From Bacteroidota bacterium (GTDB taxonomy: Bacteria > Bacteroidota > Bacteroidia > Flavobacteriales_F > PHOS-HE28), in assembly GCA_023430325.1 (NCBI GenBank), contig JAEZAU010000155.1:1-21545 (forward strand): a stretch of DNA of 21,545 nt. Direction: 5' to 3'. Below the pieces are notes generated by a model, which did no database searches, was not told the DNA's origin, and worked only from the letters and a program-made list of their open reading frames with translations. Position numbers and translations under genes: made by a program. Positions 1 to 8,095 of the stretch are shown one piece after another (position 1 is the first letter of the stretch; the number at the start of each line of letters is the position of its first letter).

Positions 1-35
1 ATGTATGCTGGATCCTCATGATCATCGATACGCAT
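1..35 (-). CDS. Possible 5' end of a gene running off the left edge
   Basis: An ATG on the minus strand at 35 opens a frame (MRIDDHEDPAY...) that stays open to the window edge. It begins 15 nt after the stop codon of the dehydrogenase-like gene, the spacing expected of a next gene in the same operon. Only eleven full codons are visible, so no product can be named and the reading frame could be chance. Confidence 0.3.
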   Translation of the reverse strand, partial: MRIDDHEDPAY

Positions 36-50
36 CAAAAGCTCTGCCGG

Positions 51-1178
51 TTACCTTCCCACGTAACTGATCTTGTAGATCCTGTCTGCGGAGTCATCGC
101 TCACCAATAGTGATCCGTCAGGAGCCACGAGTACATCAACAGGGCGGCCGGTGGCCCTCGATCCCTTCAACCATCCGCTGGCGAAGACCTCACTGGAAAC
201 CTTCCCGTCCGGTGCCTGAAAAGCCACGATCACCTGGTAGCCCACCGGGCTGCTCCTGTTCCAGCTTCCGTGTTGTGCGATGAACATGGCGTTATTGTAT
301 TTTTCCGGGAAAGCGTTGCCTGAATAGAATCGCATGCCAAGTGGGGCGGTGTGAGCCTGCATCTCCAGTTCGGGCTGCGCGTACTTCTCGCAGGGAAGTT
401 CTCCTTTGAACTCTGGATCTGAAATGTTCTTTCCGTGGCAATATGGAAATCCGAAATGCTGGCCTTCGGTCCCAAGACGGTTCAGTTCACAAGGAGGAAC
501 ATCATCTCCCATATGATCGCGGCCATTATCGGTGAACCAGAGTTCACCGGTGATCGGATGCCAGTCGAAACCTACGGTGTTGCGTACGCCCTTTGCAACG
601 ATCTGGCGGTCGCTTCCGTCCGCGTTCACCCGGGTAATGGTGGAATAGATCGGTTCTTCACGCTCACACACGTTGCAGGGTGCACCTACCGGTATGTAGA
701 GTTTGCCGTCCGGTCCGAAGGCGATGAACTTCCAGCCGTGATGGGTCTCCGATGGATAGTCCCGGATCACCACTTCAGGATCGGGCGGATCTGAAAGATG
801 ATCCTCTATGTCCTTCAGCCGTACGATCCGATCTACCGAACTCACGTATAGATCGCCATCCTTGAAGGCCACACCCGCCGGCATGTTCAGTCCTTTGGCG
901 ATCAAATGGATCTCATCAGCAGCGCCATCATTATCGGTATCCTTCAAGGCATGGACAAGTCCTGCACTGCGCGAACCCACGAACAATGTGCCTTTCTCAC
1001 CCCAGCACATGGCACGGGCGTTCTTCACATCTTCCGCGTACAGGGTGATGATGAAGCCTTCCGGAAGTGAAATATCCTTCAGGTCGGGATCACCTGTGGC
1101 CACGGTGGGTACGCAGATGCTCGAATTGATGAGCGGCCAGAGCAGGCACAGGCGGATGATGTTGATGCCGTGCTTCAT
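51..1178 (-). CDS. Sorbosone/glucose dehydrogenase-like beta-propeller, secreted
   Basis: A 375-residue protein resembling the PQQ-dependent sugar dehydrogenase / L-sorbosone dehydrogenase family, six-bladed propellers that oxidise sugars outside the cytoplasm. A hydrophobic N-terminus (about residues 5-28) looks like a signal peptide. Blade-type repeats are visible, such as GPDGKLYIPVG near residue 160 and the GVRNTVGFDWHPITGELWFTDNGRD region near 200, followed by APLGMRFYSG and a final PDGSLLVSDD strand, all typical of the family. The pair PCNVC could form a disulfide. The gene starts 1 nt after the uspA stop codon, so the two are probably co-transcribed from the uspA promoter. Family assignment is firm; whether it binds PQQ or what sugar it uses cannot be read from sequence. 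Confidence 0.85.
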   Translation of the reverse strand: MKHGINIIRLCLLWPLINSSICVPTVATGDPDLKDISLPEGFIITLYAEDVKNARAMCWGEKGTLFVGSRSAGLVHALKDTDNDGAADEIHLIAKGLNMPAGVAFKDGDLYVSSVDRIVRLKDIEDHLSDPPDPEVVIRDYPSETHHGWKFIAFGPDGKLYIPVGAPCNVCEREEPIYSTITRVNADGSDRQIVAKGVRNTVGFDWHPITGELWFTDNGRDHMGDDVPPCELNRLGTEGQHFGFPYCHGKNISDPEFKGELPCEKYAQPELEMQAHTAPLGMRFYSGNAFPEKYNNAMFIAQHGSWNRSSPVGYQVIVAFQAPDGKVSSEVFASGWLKGSRATGRPVDVLVAPDGSLLVSDDSADRIYKISYVGR

Positions 1179-1179
1179 T

Positions 1180-1623
1180 TTACGCTCGTTCCAAGGCTGG
1201 CACTATAAGGACCGGAACACGGCTGTCACGCAAGACCTGCTCGCTCACGCTCCCTACGAACGCCTTGAACAATCCTGTTCTACCATGTGATCCCATGACG
1301 ATAAGGTCGGCCTTCAATCGATCCACCTCTTCCAACAATGTTTCCGTGGTGGGACCCTGCACTAAAAGACCTTCAGCGGAATGACCGGCGTTCTTCAGTG
1401 CTTCGGACAATGCCTGTATCTCTGAATGCTCTTCGCGAAGGATCTCTGCCCTGTGTTCCCTCACGTAAGTGGGGCCGGTATCAAAACCAACGAAATCAGG
1501 GTCCGGGGCGGCCACATGCACCAACCAGATCTTCGCATTGAAAGCCTTGGCGATGGAGGCTGCGATGTCGATCACACGCTGTGCTTCAGCGGAGAAATCG
1601 ATCGGTACAAGAATATTCTTCAT
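1180..1623 (-). CDS. Universal stress protein, UspA family
   Basis: A 147-residue single-domain Usp protein. It begins MKNILVPIDFS, the usual first strand with the nucleotide-contacting Asp9, and carries the ATP-binding signature G-2x-G-9x-G-S as G111, G114, G124 and S125. This places it with the ATP-binding branch of the family, cytoplasmic proteins tied to stress or energy state. The length is normal. It is the first gene of a pair with the secreted dehydrogenase-like protein, with 1 nt between them. A clear Bacteroidota -7 element (TACTTTTG) sits 8 nt before the ATG, giving a very short or absent leader. Confidence 0.92.
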   Translation of the reverse strand: MKNILVPIDFSAEAQRVIDIAASIAKAFNAKIWLVHVAAPDPDFVGFDTGPTYVREHRAEILREEHSEIQALSEALKNAGHSAEGLLVQGPTTETLLEEVDRLKADLIVMGSHGRTGLFKAFVGSVSEQVLRDSRVPVLIVPALERA

Positions 1624-1631
1624 AGCTGATG

Positions 1632-1639
1632 CAAAAGTA
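1632..1639 (-). promoter_or_regulatory. -7 promoter element of uspA (TACTTTTG)
   Basis: This is an exact match on the minus strand to the Bacteroidota -7 consensus TAnnTTTG. The ATG of uspA follows after 8 nt. No clear -33 TTG is seen at the expected distance upstream. Transcription would start close to or just before the start codon. Confidence 0.6.
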
Positions 1640-1668
1640 GGCCGATCGGAGAGGGATGGCTCGGAATG

Positions 1669-1696
1669 AAAGAAGGCGGCCGCAGCCGCCTTCTTT
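1669..1696 (-). terminator. Hairpin terminator after the AT-hook gene
   Basis: A perfect 12-bp stem (1669-1680 with 1685-1696) with a 4-nt loop lies 17 nt beyond the stop codon of the AT-hook gene. Read on the minus strand the 3' arm ends TTCTTT, so part of the U-tract is in the stem. It separates that gene from the uspA promoter at 1632-1639. Confidence 0.65.
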
Positions 1697-1713
1697 ACAG
1701 ATCGAACAGGATG

Positions 1714-2358
1714 CTAGTCTCCCAACACAAGCTTGGGCAGATGTTGTTTCCGCAATTTGCCGCTGCTTTCGAAGAACCAATCCTTTACACCGTAATGGTA
1801 ACCGCGGCGAAGGCCTGAACGGTGGGTGCCCAGATCGCCACGCTTGCCGCTGAGCTTTTGCAACACACGGGTGATCTTCGCCTCCACATCGGCATTGCTC
1901 ATTCCCGGGTGGGCCTTTTTCGCCCAATCGATGGCGTGCTTCACGATCTCTTCCTTGGGAAGGAGCTGTTCACGGCCACGAATGCTATCTATGACCATGG
2001 TGTCCCAATCGCTGAGGCGGTATCCGCCTTCCTTCACCTGCCGTTTTTTGCGGCGGCCACGTTGTGGGGTAGGAGGAGCGTTGGGGTCCTTGCGAGGCCG
2101 GCCGGGGCCACGTTTGATCGGTTGACCATCGGGGCCGAGCACCGGTGTGGGAAGTGGATACTTGCGGGGACGGCCCGGACCGCGCTTGATGACGGGACCA
2201 TCTGCTGCAGCTGGTCTCGGTAACGAACTGCGTACGGTTTTAAGATCCTTTATCGCTTTGCGCACAGTATCCAATTGGAAACCCAGGCGGCGACGTTCAC
2301 TTCGATATTGGCCTAATAGCTGGTCTATATCTTTCTCGCTCAGACGTTTGTTTGCCAT
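1714..2358 (-). CDS. Two-AT-hook, basic DNA-binding protein of unknown role
   Basis: A 214-residue highly basic protein. Residues 7-42 are charged and helical, probably a short coiled coil. Two identical AT-hooks, KRGPGRPRK, lie at 58-66 and 82-90 inside a 24-residue internal repeat (PDGQPIKRGPGRPRKxPxxP type), followed by a basic run near 100-108. The C-terminal part (113-214) looks like a folded helical domain with W118, W145 and a WFF motif near 194. AT-hooks bind the minor groove of AT-rich DNA, so a nucleoid or regulatory role is likely. The frame extends upstream to 2550, but that would run into selD; the ATG at 2358 is preferred because a TAGTTTTG promoter element lies 36 nt before it. 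The gene has its own promoter and terminator. I do not recognise the C-terminal domain. Confidence 0.82.
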   Translation of the reverse strand: MANKRLSEKDIDQLLGQYRSERRRLGFQLDTVRKAIKDLKTVRSSLPRPAAADGPVIKRGPGRPRKYPLPTPVLGPDGQPIKRGPGRPRKDPNAPPTPQRGRRKKRQVKEGGYRLSDWDTMVIDSIRGREQLLPKEEIVKHAIDWAKKAHPGMSNADVEAKITRVLQKLSGKRGDLGTHRSGLRRGYHYGVKDWFFESSGKLRKQHLPKLVLGD

Positions 2359-2394
2359 GTTGTTGTTTGTACCGGAGATTTTTTCGGAGCGGGA

Positions 2395-2402
2395 CAAAAC
2401 TA
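2395..2402 (-). promoter_or_regulatory. -7 promoter element of the AT-hook gene (TAGTTTTG)
   Basis: An exact TAnnTTTG match on the minus strand, 36 nt before the ATG at 2358 and downstream of the selD stop codon. It implies a leader of roughly 30 nt and separates this gene from the mnmH-selD transcript. A -33 element is not evident. Confidence 0.5.
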
Positions 2403-2476
2403 ATAACAATGATCTCCATGATCCGGTTGCCGATCCGATCTTGACATGAGTTAACAGCTCCTTTGAAGATCGCAGA

Positions 2477-3520
2477 TCACAGCACGGTGATGGTGCTTTC
2501 CCGATCCGTTCCTGCATGCATGCGGCCGATAACATGAAAAGGAAGATCATGACCGGTCAGAATATCGGACACTCCTTTTGCTGATGAAGGATCGAAAGCG
2601 ATGAGCAATCCGCCACTTGTCTGGGGATCGGCGAGGGTCATCATCACCTCCATGTTCTCCTCCGCTTTCACGCGTGGGGCAATGCTTTTCCAATTCCTGA
2701 AGGTCCCATCCGGGTAATGCCCCTGGGCCACATATTCCATAATTCCTGATATTCTTGGGATCTTCAAGAGTTCCAGGCTTGCAGATACACCACTGCCGTC
2801 ACACATTTCAAGAAGATGGCCGAGCAGTCCGAAGCCAGTAATATCCGTCATGGCGTGAACGCCTTCGAGCTTTCCGAACTCCGATCCCACGGCATTGCTT
2901 CGTGTCATCAGATCGATCAAGATCCTCTGGTCATCATCCTTGATCTTTCCTCTTTTCAAGGCCGTGGCGAGGATGCCGGTGCCCACCGGCTTGGTGAGTG
3001 CAAGCAGATCGCCTGGTCTTGCCCCACTATTGGTCTTGATGTGTCCGATCGGAGCTTCACCGGTCACCGCCAGGCCGAAGAATGGTTCGGGTGCATCGAT
3101 GCTGTGGCCACCGGCAAGGGCGATTCGCGCATCATTGCAGACGGAACGGGCTCCGGCAATGACCTGTGCGGCCATTTCCGCCGGAAGTCTATCCACCGGC
3201 CACCCCAGGATCGCGATCGCAAGAAGCGGTGTGCCGCCCATGGCATAGACATCGCTCAAGGCATTGGTGGCGGCGACACGACCATGATCGAACGGATCGT
3301 CCACCACGGGTGTGAAAAAATCCGTGGTGCTGATCAGAGCACGGCCGTTGCCAAGATCGAATACGGCCGCATCATCGTTCTTGGAATGATCCACCATTAT
3401 CCGCGGATCGATGTGACCATGACCACTATCCTTGAGTATGGCGTGAAGTACGGCAGGTGCGATCTTGCAGCCACAACCCGCACCACGACTGAAGGAGGTG
3501 AGCCGGACAGGTTCAGACAT
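2477..3520 (-). CDS. selD: Selenide, water dikinase (selenophosphate synthase)
   Basis: A 347-residue SelD, which makes selenophosphate from selenide and ATP in the cytoplasm. The N-terminal glycine-rich segment GAGCGCK gives Cys16 and Cys18; the first corresponds to the catalytic Cys/Sec position, so this is the cysteine form. Other family signatures are ALISTTDFFTP near residue 62 (metal and ATP binding), TNALSDVYAMGG, an LAGGHS segment, and the DITGFGLLGH and ADPQTSGGLL motifs in the C-terminal half. Length is normal. Its ATG overlaps the 3' end of mnmH by 8 nt, so translation is probably coupled and its product feeds MnmH directly. No selA, selB or selenocysteine tRNA is in the window. 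Confidence 0.96.
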   Translation of the reverse strand: MSEPVRLTSFSRGAGCGCKIAPAVLHAILKDSGHGHIDPRIMVDHSKNDDAAVFDLGNGRALISTTDFFTPVVDDPFDHGRVAATNALSDVYAMGGTPLLAIAILGWPVDRLPAEMAAQVIAGARSVCNDARIALAGGHSIDAPEPFFGLAVTGEAPIGHIKTNSGARPGDLLALTKPVGTGILATALKRGKIKDDDQRILIDLMTRSNAVGSEFGKLEGVHAMTDITGFGLLGHLLEMCDGSGVSASLELLKIPRISGIMEYVAQGHYPDGTFRNWKSIAPRVKAEENMEVMMTLADPQTSGGLLIAFDPSSAKGVSDILTGHDLPFHVIGRMHAGTDRESTITVL

Positions 3521-4541
3521 GGGTGGAAATTTGCTCGCGCAGGATCGAAGCAGTTCGGTGGCTATCGGTATCGATGCTCATGCGGGAGATCATGGAAGGA
3601 TCCCGTTCGGTGATGCCTCGCAAATAGGCCTTGTCGTAGTACCGGAGAGTGATCAGTGCCACCGAAAGAAGATCACCATCTGCCAATGCTTCGAGCGCTG
3701 CTTTCACATGTTGCGGCCCCAGCCGTTTTCCTATCCTTTGAATGGAAAGGCCGAGTTCTTCCTTTGAAAAAACGCCGTACTCGCTAACGAGCCTGTGTGC
3801 TCTGATCTCCAAAGGCAGTTCCATGAAGAACAAATGCGCCGATCTCATTCTGGCAAAGAATCCTTCAGGTATCCTTACCGTGCCGATCATAAGGCTTTCA
3901 TCTTCCACCCAGATCGGCTTGGTGCCATCGGCCTTTCGTAATTCGTTCCATAGAAGCGCTTCAAAATGCTCGGTTGTCGGTTGTGGTGGCTGGCCCAATG
4001 CGCCGAAGGCCGATCCTTTGTGATGGGCGATCGCTTCAAGATCGATGACCTGTTCTCCTTGCGCATGCAGCGCCTTCAAGATCCCTGTCTTTCCCGTACC
4101 CGTATAGCCTCCAAGCACGCGCAGGTCCCAAGGCCTTTCAAATGAAGATAGGACATGGCTTCGGAACTGCTTGTAACCACCTTTCAGAGTGAAGACCTCG
4201 TTAAAACCGGCCTTGTCAAGTAACCAGGCTACGCTGCCGCTGCGTTCACCGCCACGCCAGCAATGAATACGTACCTTCAGACCTGGGGCAGATCGCCGCG
4301 CTTGTTCCACCATGGGGGCCATTCGAGGACCGATAAGCCGAAGACCTTCCAGTACGGCCTGATCCCTGCCCTGTTGCTTGTAGGCGGTACCTACCACAGC
4401 GCGCTCCTCATCACTGAACAGTGGGAACGCGATGCTGCCGGGAATATGCCCGCGCTGATGTTCAGCAGGTGAGCGCACATCAAGGATCGGATGTTCCAGT
4501 TGAAGGAACTCCTCCGTCGAGACCGGCCTGATCACGCCCAA
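3513..4541 (-). CDS. mnmH: tRNA 2-selenouridine synthase
   Basis: A 342-residue MnmH (SelU, YbbB) that replaces sulfur with selenium in 2-thiouridine at the wobble base of certain tRNAs, via geranylation and selenophosphate. An N-terminal rhodanese domain carries the active-site loop HCWRGGERSG with Cys94, and a P-loop GYTGTGKT follows at 145-152. Length fits the family. No ATG precedes the conserved region. The TTG at 4541 has an AAAGGA ribosome-binding-like sequence 7 nt upstream, but this TTG also forms the end of a TAGATTTG promoter element, so the GTG at 4535 is a serious alternative start. The 3' end overlaps selD by 8 nt, forming a two-gene selenium operon. Confidence 0.95.
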   Translation of the reverse strand: MGVIRPVSTEEFLQLEHPILDVRSPAEHQRGHIPGSIAFPLFSDEERAVVGTAYKQQGRDQAVLEGLRLIGPRMAPMVEQARRSAPGLKVRIHCWRGGERSGSVAWLLDKAGFNEVFTLKGGYKQFRSHVLSSFERPWDLRVLGGYTGTGKTGILKALHAQGEQVIDLEAIAHHKGSAFGALGQPPQPTTEHFEALLWNELRKADGTKPIWVEDESLMIGTVRIPEGFFARMRSAHLFFMELPLEIRAHRLVSEYGVFSKEELGLSIQRIGKRLGPQHVKAALEALADGDLLSVALITLRYYDKAYLRGITERDPSMISRMSIDTDSHRTASILREQISTHV

Positions 4542-4546
4542 ATCTA
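4539..4546 (-). promoter_or_regulatory. -7 promoter element of mnmH-selD (TAGATTTG)
   Basis: An exact TAnnTTTG match on the minus strand, identical to the one before the GWxTD gene. Its last three bases are the TTG listed as the first codon of mnmH, and the in-frame GTG at 4535 follows after 3 nt. If functional, the transcript would begin at about the GTG. Confidence 0.5.
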
Positions 4547-4638
4547 GTTCCTTTGTTATGGAGATGTCGCGTCACCATTGAAGAATGATGATAACGGCAC
4601 GCGGATCGCGGAAATGGATCAGCTATAATGTACATGTC

Positions 4639-5238
4639 ATGTGGAGGTCGATCATCATTCTCACAGTCCTTTTATCCGGTCTTCAAGCCGGAGCGCAGCA
4701 ATTGTTCGATATAGGACTTAAAGCAGGTATCAATCAGGATGATATCAGGATACAGAACGTGGCGGACCATCGTCCGGTTCTGGGTTGGAACGCCGGTCTT
4801 TTCGCCCGTGTGAAGGCTCCCGCCGCACCGGGCTTTCAGGCCGAACTTCTGTATAGCACCCAAGGCACCGATCTGCGTATCGCCGATTCGATCCCATCGG
4901 AAACCAACATCCGGCTCAATTATCTGCAGCTGCCTGTGTTCCTGGTGTTCTCATTAGGTCCGGCGGAGATCCATGTGGGTGGTTATGGAAGTTACCTGAT
5001 GAATGCATCCATCACCCAACCTGCCACCGCATACGGCGAAGTTCTTCAATTGAAGGAAAGTCATTTCGTGGACATGGATTATGGCCTTCTTGGAGGGTTG
5101 GGCTTCAAGTTCGGCAGCATTTACGCTGGTGGCCGCTACCTGCTCGGACTGGGGACCGTGGGAGAGGGCATCACTTTGCTGCGAGATTCACGTAACCTGC
5201 AAGCCCAGCTGTACATCGGCATCGGTCTGGTGAGGTGA
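4639..5238 (+). CDS. Outer-membrane beta-barrel protein, PorT-like
   Basis: A 199-residue protein from the ATG at 4639, chosen because it begins a clean signal peptide (MWRSIIILTVLLSGLQAGAQ) with cleavage after AGA; the frame extends 18 codons upstream without signal-like character. The mature part has alternating-residue strands typical of the small eight-stranded barrels common in Bacteroidota: FDIGLKAGINQ at the start, LNYLQLPVFLVFSLG in the middle, and LGGLGFKFGSIYAGGRYLLGLG followed by a terminal LQAQLYIGIGLVR strand. The opening and the YLQLP motif are typical of the PorT/outer-membrane protein beta-barrel family. It is divergent from mnmH and convergent with pps. A specific function cannot be assigned. 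Confidence 0.82.
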   Translation: MWRSIIILTVLLSGLQAGAQQLFDIGLKAGINQDDIRIQNVADHRPVLGWNAGLFARVKAPAAPGFQAELLYSTQGTDLRIADSIPSETNIRLNYLQLPVFLVFSLGPAEIHVGGYGSYLMNASITQPATAYGEVLQLKESHFVDMDYGLLGGLGFKFGSIYAGGRYLLGLGTVGEGITLLRDSRNLQAQLYIGIGLVR

Positions 5239-5250
5239 TCCTCTAGCTGA

Positions 5251-5295
5251 AGAACCACCTTGAACAAGATCGCGGATCTTGTTCAAGGTGGTTCT
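5251..5295. terminator. 21-bp perfect inverted repeat between convergent genes
   Basis: Arms 5251-5271 and 5275-5295 are exact reverse complements, separated by the 3-nt loop GCG. The hairpin begins 12 nt after the barrel gene's stop codon and lies 21 nt from the end of pps, so it would act on both converging transcripts. Neither strand has a T-run after it, so it is not a textbook intrinsic terminator. Termination or 3'-end protection is an inference from position. Confidence 0.65.
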
Positions 5296-5316
5296 CCTCA
5301 TATCACGTTATGGATC

Positions 5317-7776
5317 TTATGCGCGCATCTGCTTCACAGGTGTGCCTTCTATTCTGCTCTCCACCTCATTGATCGCCTTTATCGTCTTCAACAGACTGTC
5401 CGGTGTCACACTGATACTATCGATACCTTCTTCGACAAGGAATTGCGCGAAGTCTGGGAAGTCACTGGGACCTTGTCCGCAGATACCCACTTTGGTGCCG
5501 GTCCTTTTCGCTGTGGCGATCAGCTTTTTGAGCATCGCCTTTACCGCAGGATCGCGCTCGTTGTAGATGTGTGACACTAATGCGCTGTCGCGATCGAGAC
5601 CCAGTGTGAGTTGCGTAAGGTCATTGCTGCCGATACTGAAGCCATCGATGTGCGCGGCGAATTCTTCGGCGAGGATGATGTTGCTCGGCACTTCGGCCAT
5701 CAGGTACAGTTCAAGGCCTTCCTTCCCGCGAACCAGACCATATTCCGCCATTACGGCCTCCACCTTTTTCAACTCATCCACAGTGCGGCAGAATGGTATC
5801 ATCACCACCACGTTCTTCAATCCCATCTTTTCACGCACCCGGCGGATCGCCTTGCACTCCAGGCCAAAGGCTTCCTTGTATGCATCGCTGTAATAGCGGG
5901 AAGCTCCACGCCAGCCGATCATCGGATTCTCTTCCTCCGGTTCGAAATGTTCACCGCCGAGCAGGTTCTTGTATTCGTTGCTCTTGAAGTCGCTGAACCG
6001 AACGATCACCTTGTTGGGATGGAATGCTGCGGCGATCTTGGCGATGCCGTAGCTCAAACGTTTTACAAAGAAGGTCTCCTCATCTTCATAACCATTGATC
6101 AGGTAACTGATCTTGCCGCTCAAGGCCACATCACCCAATTCCTTATGCTGCAACAGGGCGAGCGGATGGGCCTGTATGTATGTGTTGATGATGAACTCCT
6201 CGCGCGCAAGGCCTACGCCGGCATTAGGCAGGTGCGCGAATTTGAAGGCGAGTTCAGGTGATGCCACGTTCAGCATGATCGGCGTGTTCACCTGGGGCAG
6301 TTCGGTGAGCATGGTCTCATGCGTGCTGAACGGTACCCTCCCTTTGTAGATGATGCCGGTGTCCCCCTCGCAACAGCTTGCGGTGATCTCCTGGCCGTTC
6401 TCGAGCTTTTCAGTGGCATCGCCACAACCTACGATCGCAGGTACGCCCATTTCGCGTGCAACGATCGCCGCATGGCAGGTACGCCCACCTTTGTTGGTGA
6501 CTATCGCCGCAGCTTTTTTCATGATCGGCTCCCAATCCGGATCGGTCATCTCGGTCACCAGGATATCACCGGCCTTGAAATCCTTTCCATCGGTGCTTCC
6601 ATCGCGACCATCGAGCGAATACATGATCTTCACGCGTCCGCTACCGATACGATCGCCGATGGCGATGCCGCGTGCTATCTCTTCCAGGGTCAGTCCTTCC
6701 TTTTCGATCCGGTGATCCACAACACGGTCGGTCGCCTTGCGGCTGTGGATCGTCTCCGGCCTGGCCTGTACGATGAAGAGCTGCCTGGTCAATCCATCCA
6801 CGGCCCACTCCACGTCCATGGGGCACCAGTGGCCCTTCTTTTCGCTGTAGTATTTTTCGATCGCGGCCACGCTCCGGGCGATCTCGAGCACCTGCTCATC
6901 ATTGATGCAAAAACGGTTGCGCATGCTGCGCTCCACCGGCACGGTCAAGGTGCTTTTGCCAGGCTCAACACCGTAGGTCATCTTACGATCCTTGTTGCCG
7001 AGCTTCTTCTCAATGATGCTGCTGTAGCCTTGCTGCAGCGTAGGCTTGAAGACCAGGAATTCATCGGGGCTGACGGCACCCTGCACCACCATTTCGCCAA
7101 GGCCGAAACTTCCGTTGATCAAGACCACGTCCTTGAATCCGCTTTCAGTATCAAGGCTGAAGGCCACGCCCGAAGAGCCAAGATCGCTTCGTACCATTTT
7201 CTGGATGCCCACGCTGATGCCCACTTCGAAGTGATCATAACCGAGGCTCTGACGGTAGACGATCGCCCGATCGGTGAACAGGCTCGCGAAACAATTGCGC
7301 ACTGCTACCAGCAGATCCTCTGGTCCCCGTACGTTGAGGTAGGTCTCCTGCTGGCCGGCGAAACTTGCATCGGGCAGATCTTCGGCGGTGGCGCTGGATC
7401 TCACTGCGACGTCCGTGGCCTCCTGACCATAGGTGCGGCTCATTTCGAGGTATCGCGAAACGATCTCCTGCTCGATGGCCGTTGGGAACTTTCCATTCTT
7501 CACCAACGTGCGTACCTGCAGGCCTATGCGCCTGATGTTCTCCACATCGTCCACATCGAGCCTCGCCATGAGATCACGGATCTTCTGGTCCAGTTCATTG
7601 TGTGCAATGAAGGCTTCATAAGATGCTACGGTGACCACAAAACCTCCTGGCACGTTCACGCCCAAGGAGGAGAGATGCTGGATCATTTCGCCCAGGCTGG
7701 CGTTCTTGCCGCCAACGGTGGACACATCGCTCAACTGGACTTCCTGAAGCCATTTCAGGTAAGGTTTTCCATTCAT
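5317..7776 (-). CDS. ppsA: Phosphoenolpyruvate synthase (pyruvate, water dikinase)
   Basis: An 819-residue PEP synthase, which converts pyruvate and ATP to phosphoenolpyruvate, AMP and phosphate for gluconeogenesis. In order are the N-terminal ATP-binding domain (VGGKNASLGEMI near residue 21, AVRSSATAEDLPDASFAGQQ near 124), the swivelling phosphohistidine domain with GGRTCHAAIVAREMG and catalytic His435, and the C-terminal TIM-barrel PEP-binding domain with GSNDLTQLTLGLDRD and catalytic Cys766 in VGICGQGPSD. The ATG at 7776 places VGGKNAS about 20 residues in, as in E. coli PpsA. In-frame ATGs at 7935 and 7974 would add 53 or 66 residues of unconserved-looking sequence. It converges on the barrel gene, sharing the inverted repeat at 5251-5295. 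Confidence 0.95.
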   Translation of the reverse strand: MNGKPYLKWLQEVQLSDVSTVGGKNASLGEMIQHLSSLGVNVPGGFVVTVASYEAFIAHNELDQKIRDLMARLDVDDVENIRRIGLQVRTLVKNGKFPTAIEQEIVSRYLEMSRTYGQEATDVAVRSSATAEDLPDASFAGQQETYLNVRGPEDLLVAVRNCFASLFTDRAIVYRQSLGYDHFEVGISVGIQKMVRSDLGSSGVAFSLDTESGFKDVVLINGSFGLGEMVVQGAVSPDEFLVFKPTLQQGYSSIIEKKLGNKDRKMTYGVEPGKSTLTVPVERSMRNRFCINDEQVLEIARSVAAIEKYYSEKKGHWCPMDVEWAVDGLTRQLFIVQARPETIHSRKATDRVVDHRIEKEGLTLEEIARGIAIGDRIGSGRVKIMYSLDGRDGSTDGKDFKAGDILVTEMTDPDWEPIMKKAAAIVTNKGGRTCHAAIVAREMGVPAIVGCGDATEKLENGQEITASCCEGDTGIIYKGRVPFSTHETMLTELPQVNTPIMLNVASPELAFKFAHLPNAGVGLAREEFIINTYIQAHPLALLQHKELGDVALSGKISYLINGYEDEETFFVKRLSYGIAKIAAAFHPNKVIVRFSDFKSNEYKNLLGGEHFEPEEENPMIGWRGASRYYSDAYKEAFGLECKAIRRVREKMGLKNVVVMIPFCRTVDELKKVEAVMAEYGLVRGKEGLELYLMAEVPSNIILAEEFAAHIDGFSIGSNDLTQLTLGLDRDSALVSHIYNERDPAVKAMLKKLIATAKRTGTKVGICGQGPSDFPDFAQFLVEEGIDSISVTPDSLLKTIKAINEVESRIEGTPVKQMRA

Positions 7777-8095
7777 GTCGTAGAGGGATCTGGGAGTTTC
7801 GGAAAGATCCTGTTGTACGGACCAGGAAGAGAATGGTTCAATTCCGGGAATTCTGATGGCTCTTTGATCGACGTTCGGTGGTAAAGGATCTTTGGAGAGA
7901 TCGCTTCCAGGAAGATCGGATATCGGTCTTTGCATGGTCGTGCGCGTTGTCAATGAATGGGCCGTTGGCGCCATCGGGCCGCTTTATCTTACGTTATTAG
8001 CGTTATTATTGGTGGATAGAGCGGGACCAGAGGAAGAGGTGATCGGCCCCCAAGCTCAAGCACGAGGAAGATCCTCCCCGGCGGCGTCCACAGGA
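7777..8095. other. Upstream region of ppsA
   Basis: These 319 bases lie between ppsA and the secreted-protein gene. The ppsA frame stays open to 7974, so part could be an N-terminal extension, though it has no recognisable domain. Around 7988-8012 there is an AT-rich patch containing, on the minus strand, two AATAACG copies 9 nt apart. I see no TAnnTTTG match and no RNA gene. Confidence 0.4.

Noticed and set aside
2359..2550. Longer start for the AT-hook gene at 2550
   Set aside because: It would overlap the end of selD, cross the TAGTTTTG promoter, and add unrelated residues.
4622..4630. TATAAT-like sequence upstream of the barrel gene
   Set aside because: The Bacteroidota main sigma factor does not use the E. 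coli -10 box, and no matching TAnnTTTG is present.
6319..7884. A 521-codon plus-strand open frame
   Set aside because: It is antisense to phosphoenolpyruvate synthase, which has all catalytic motifs. Long antisense frames are expected at this GC content.
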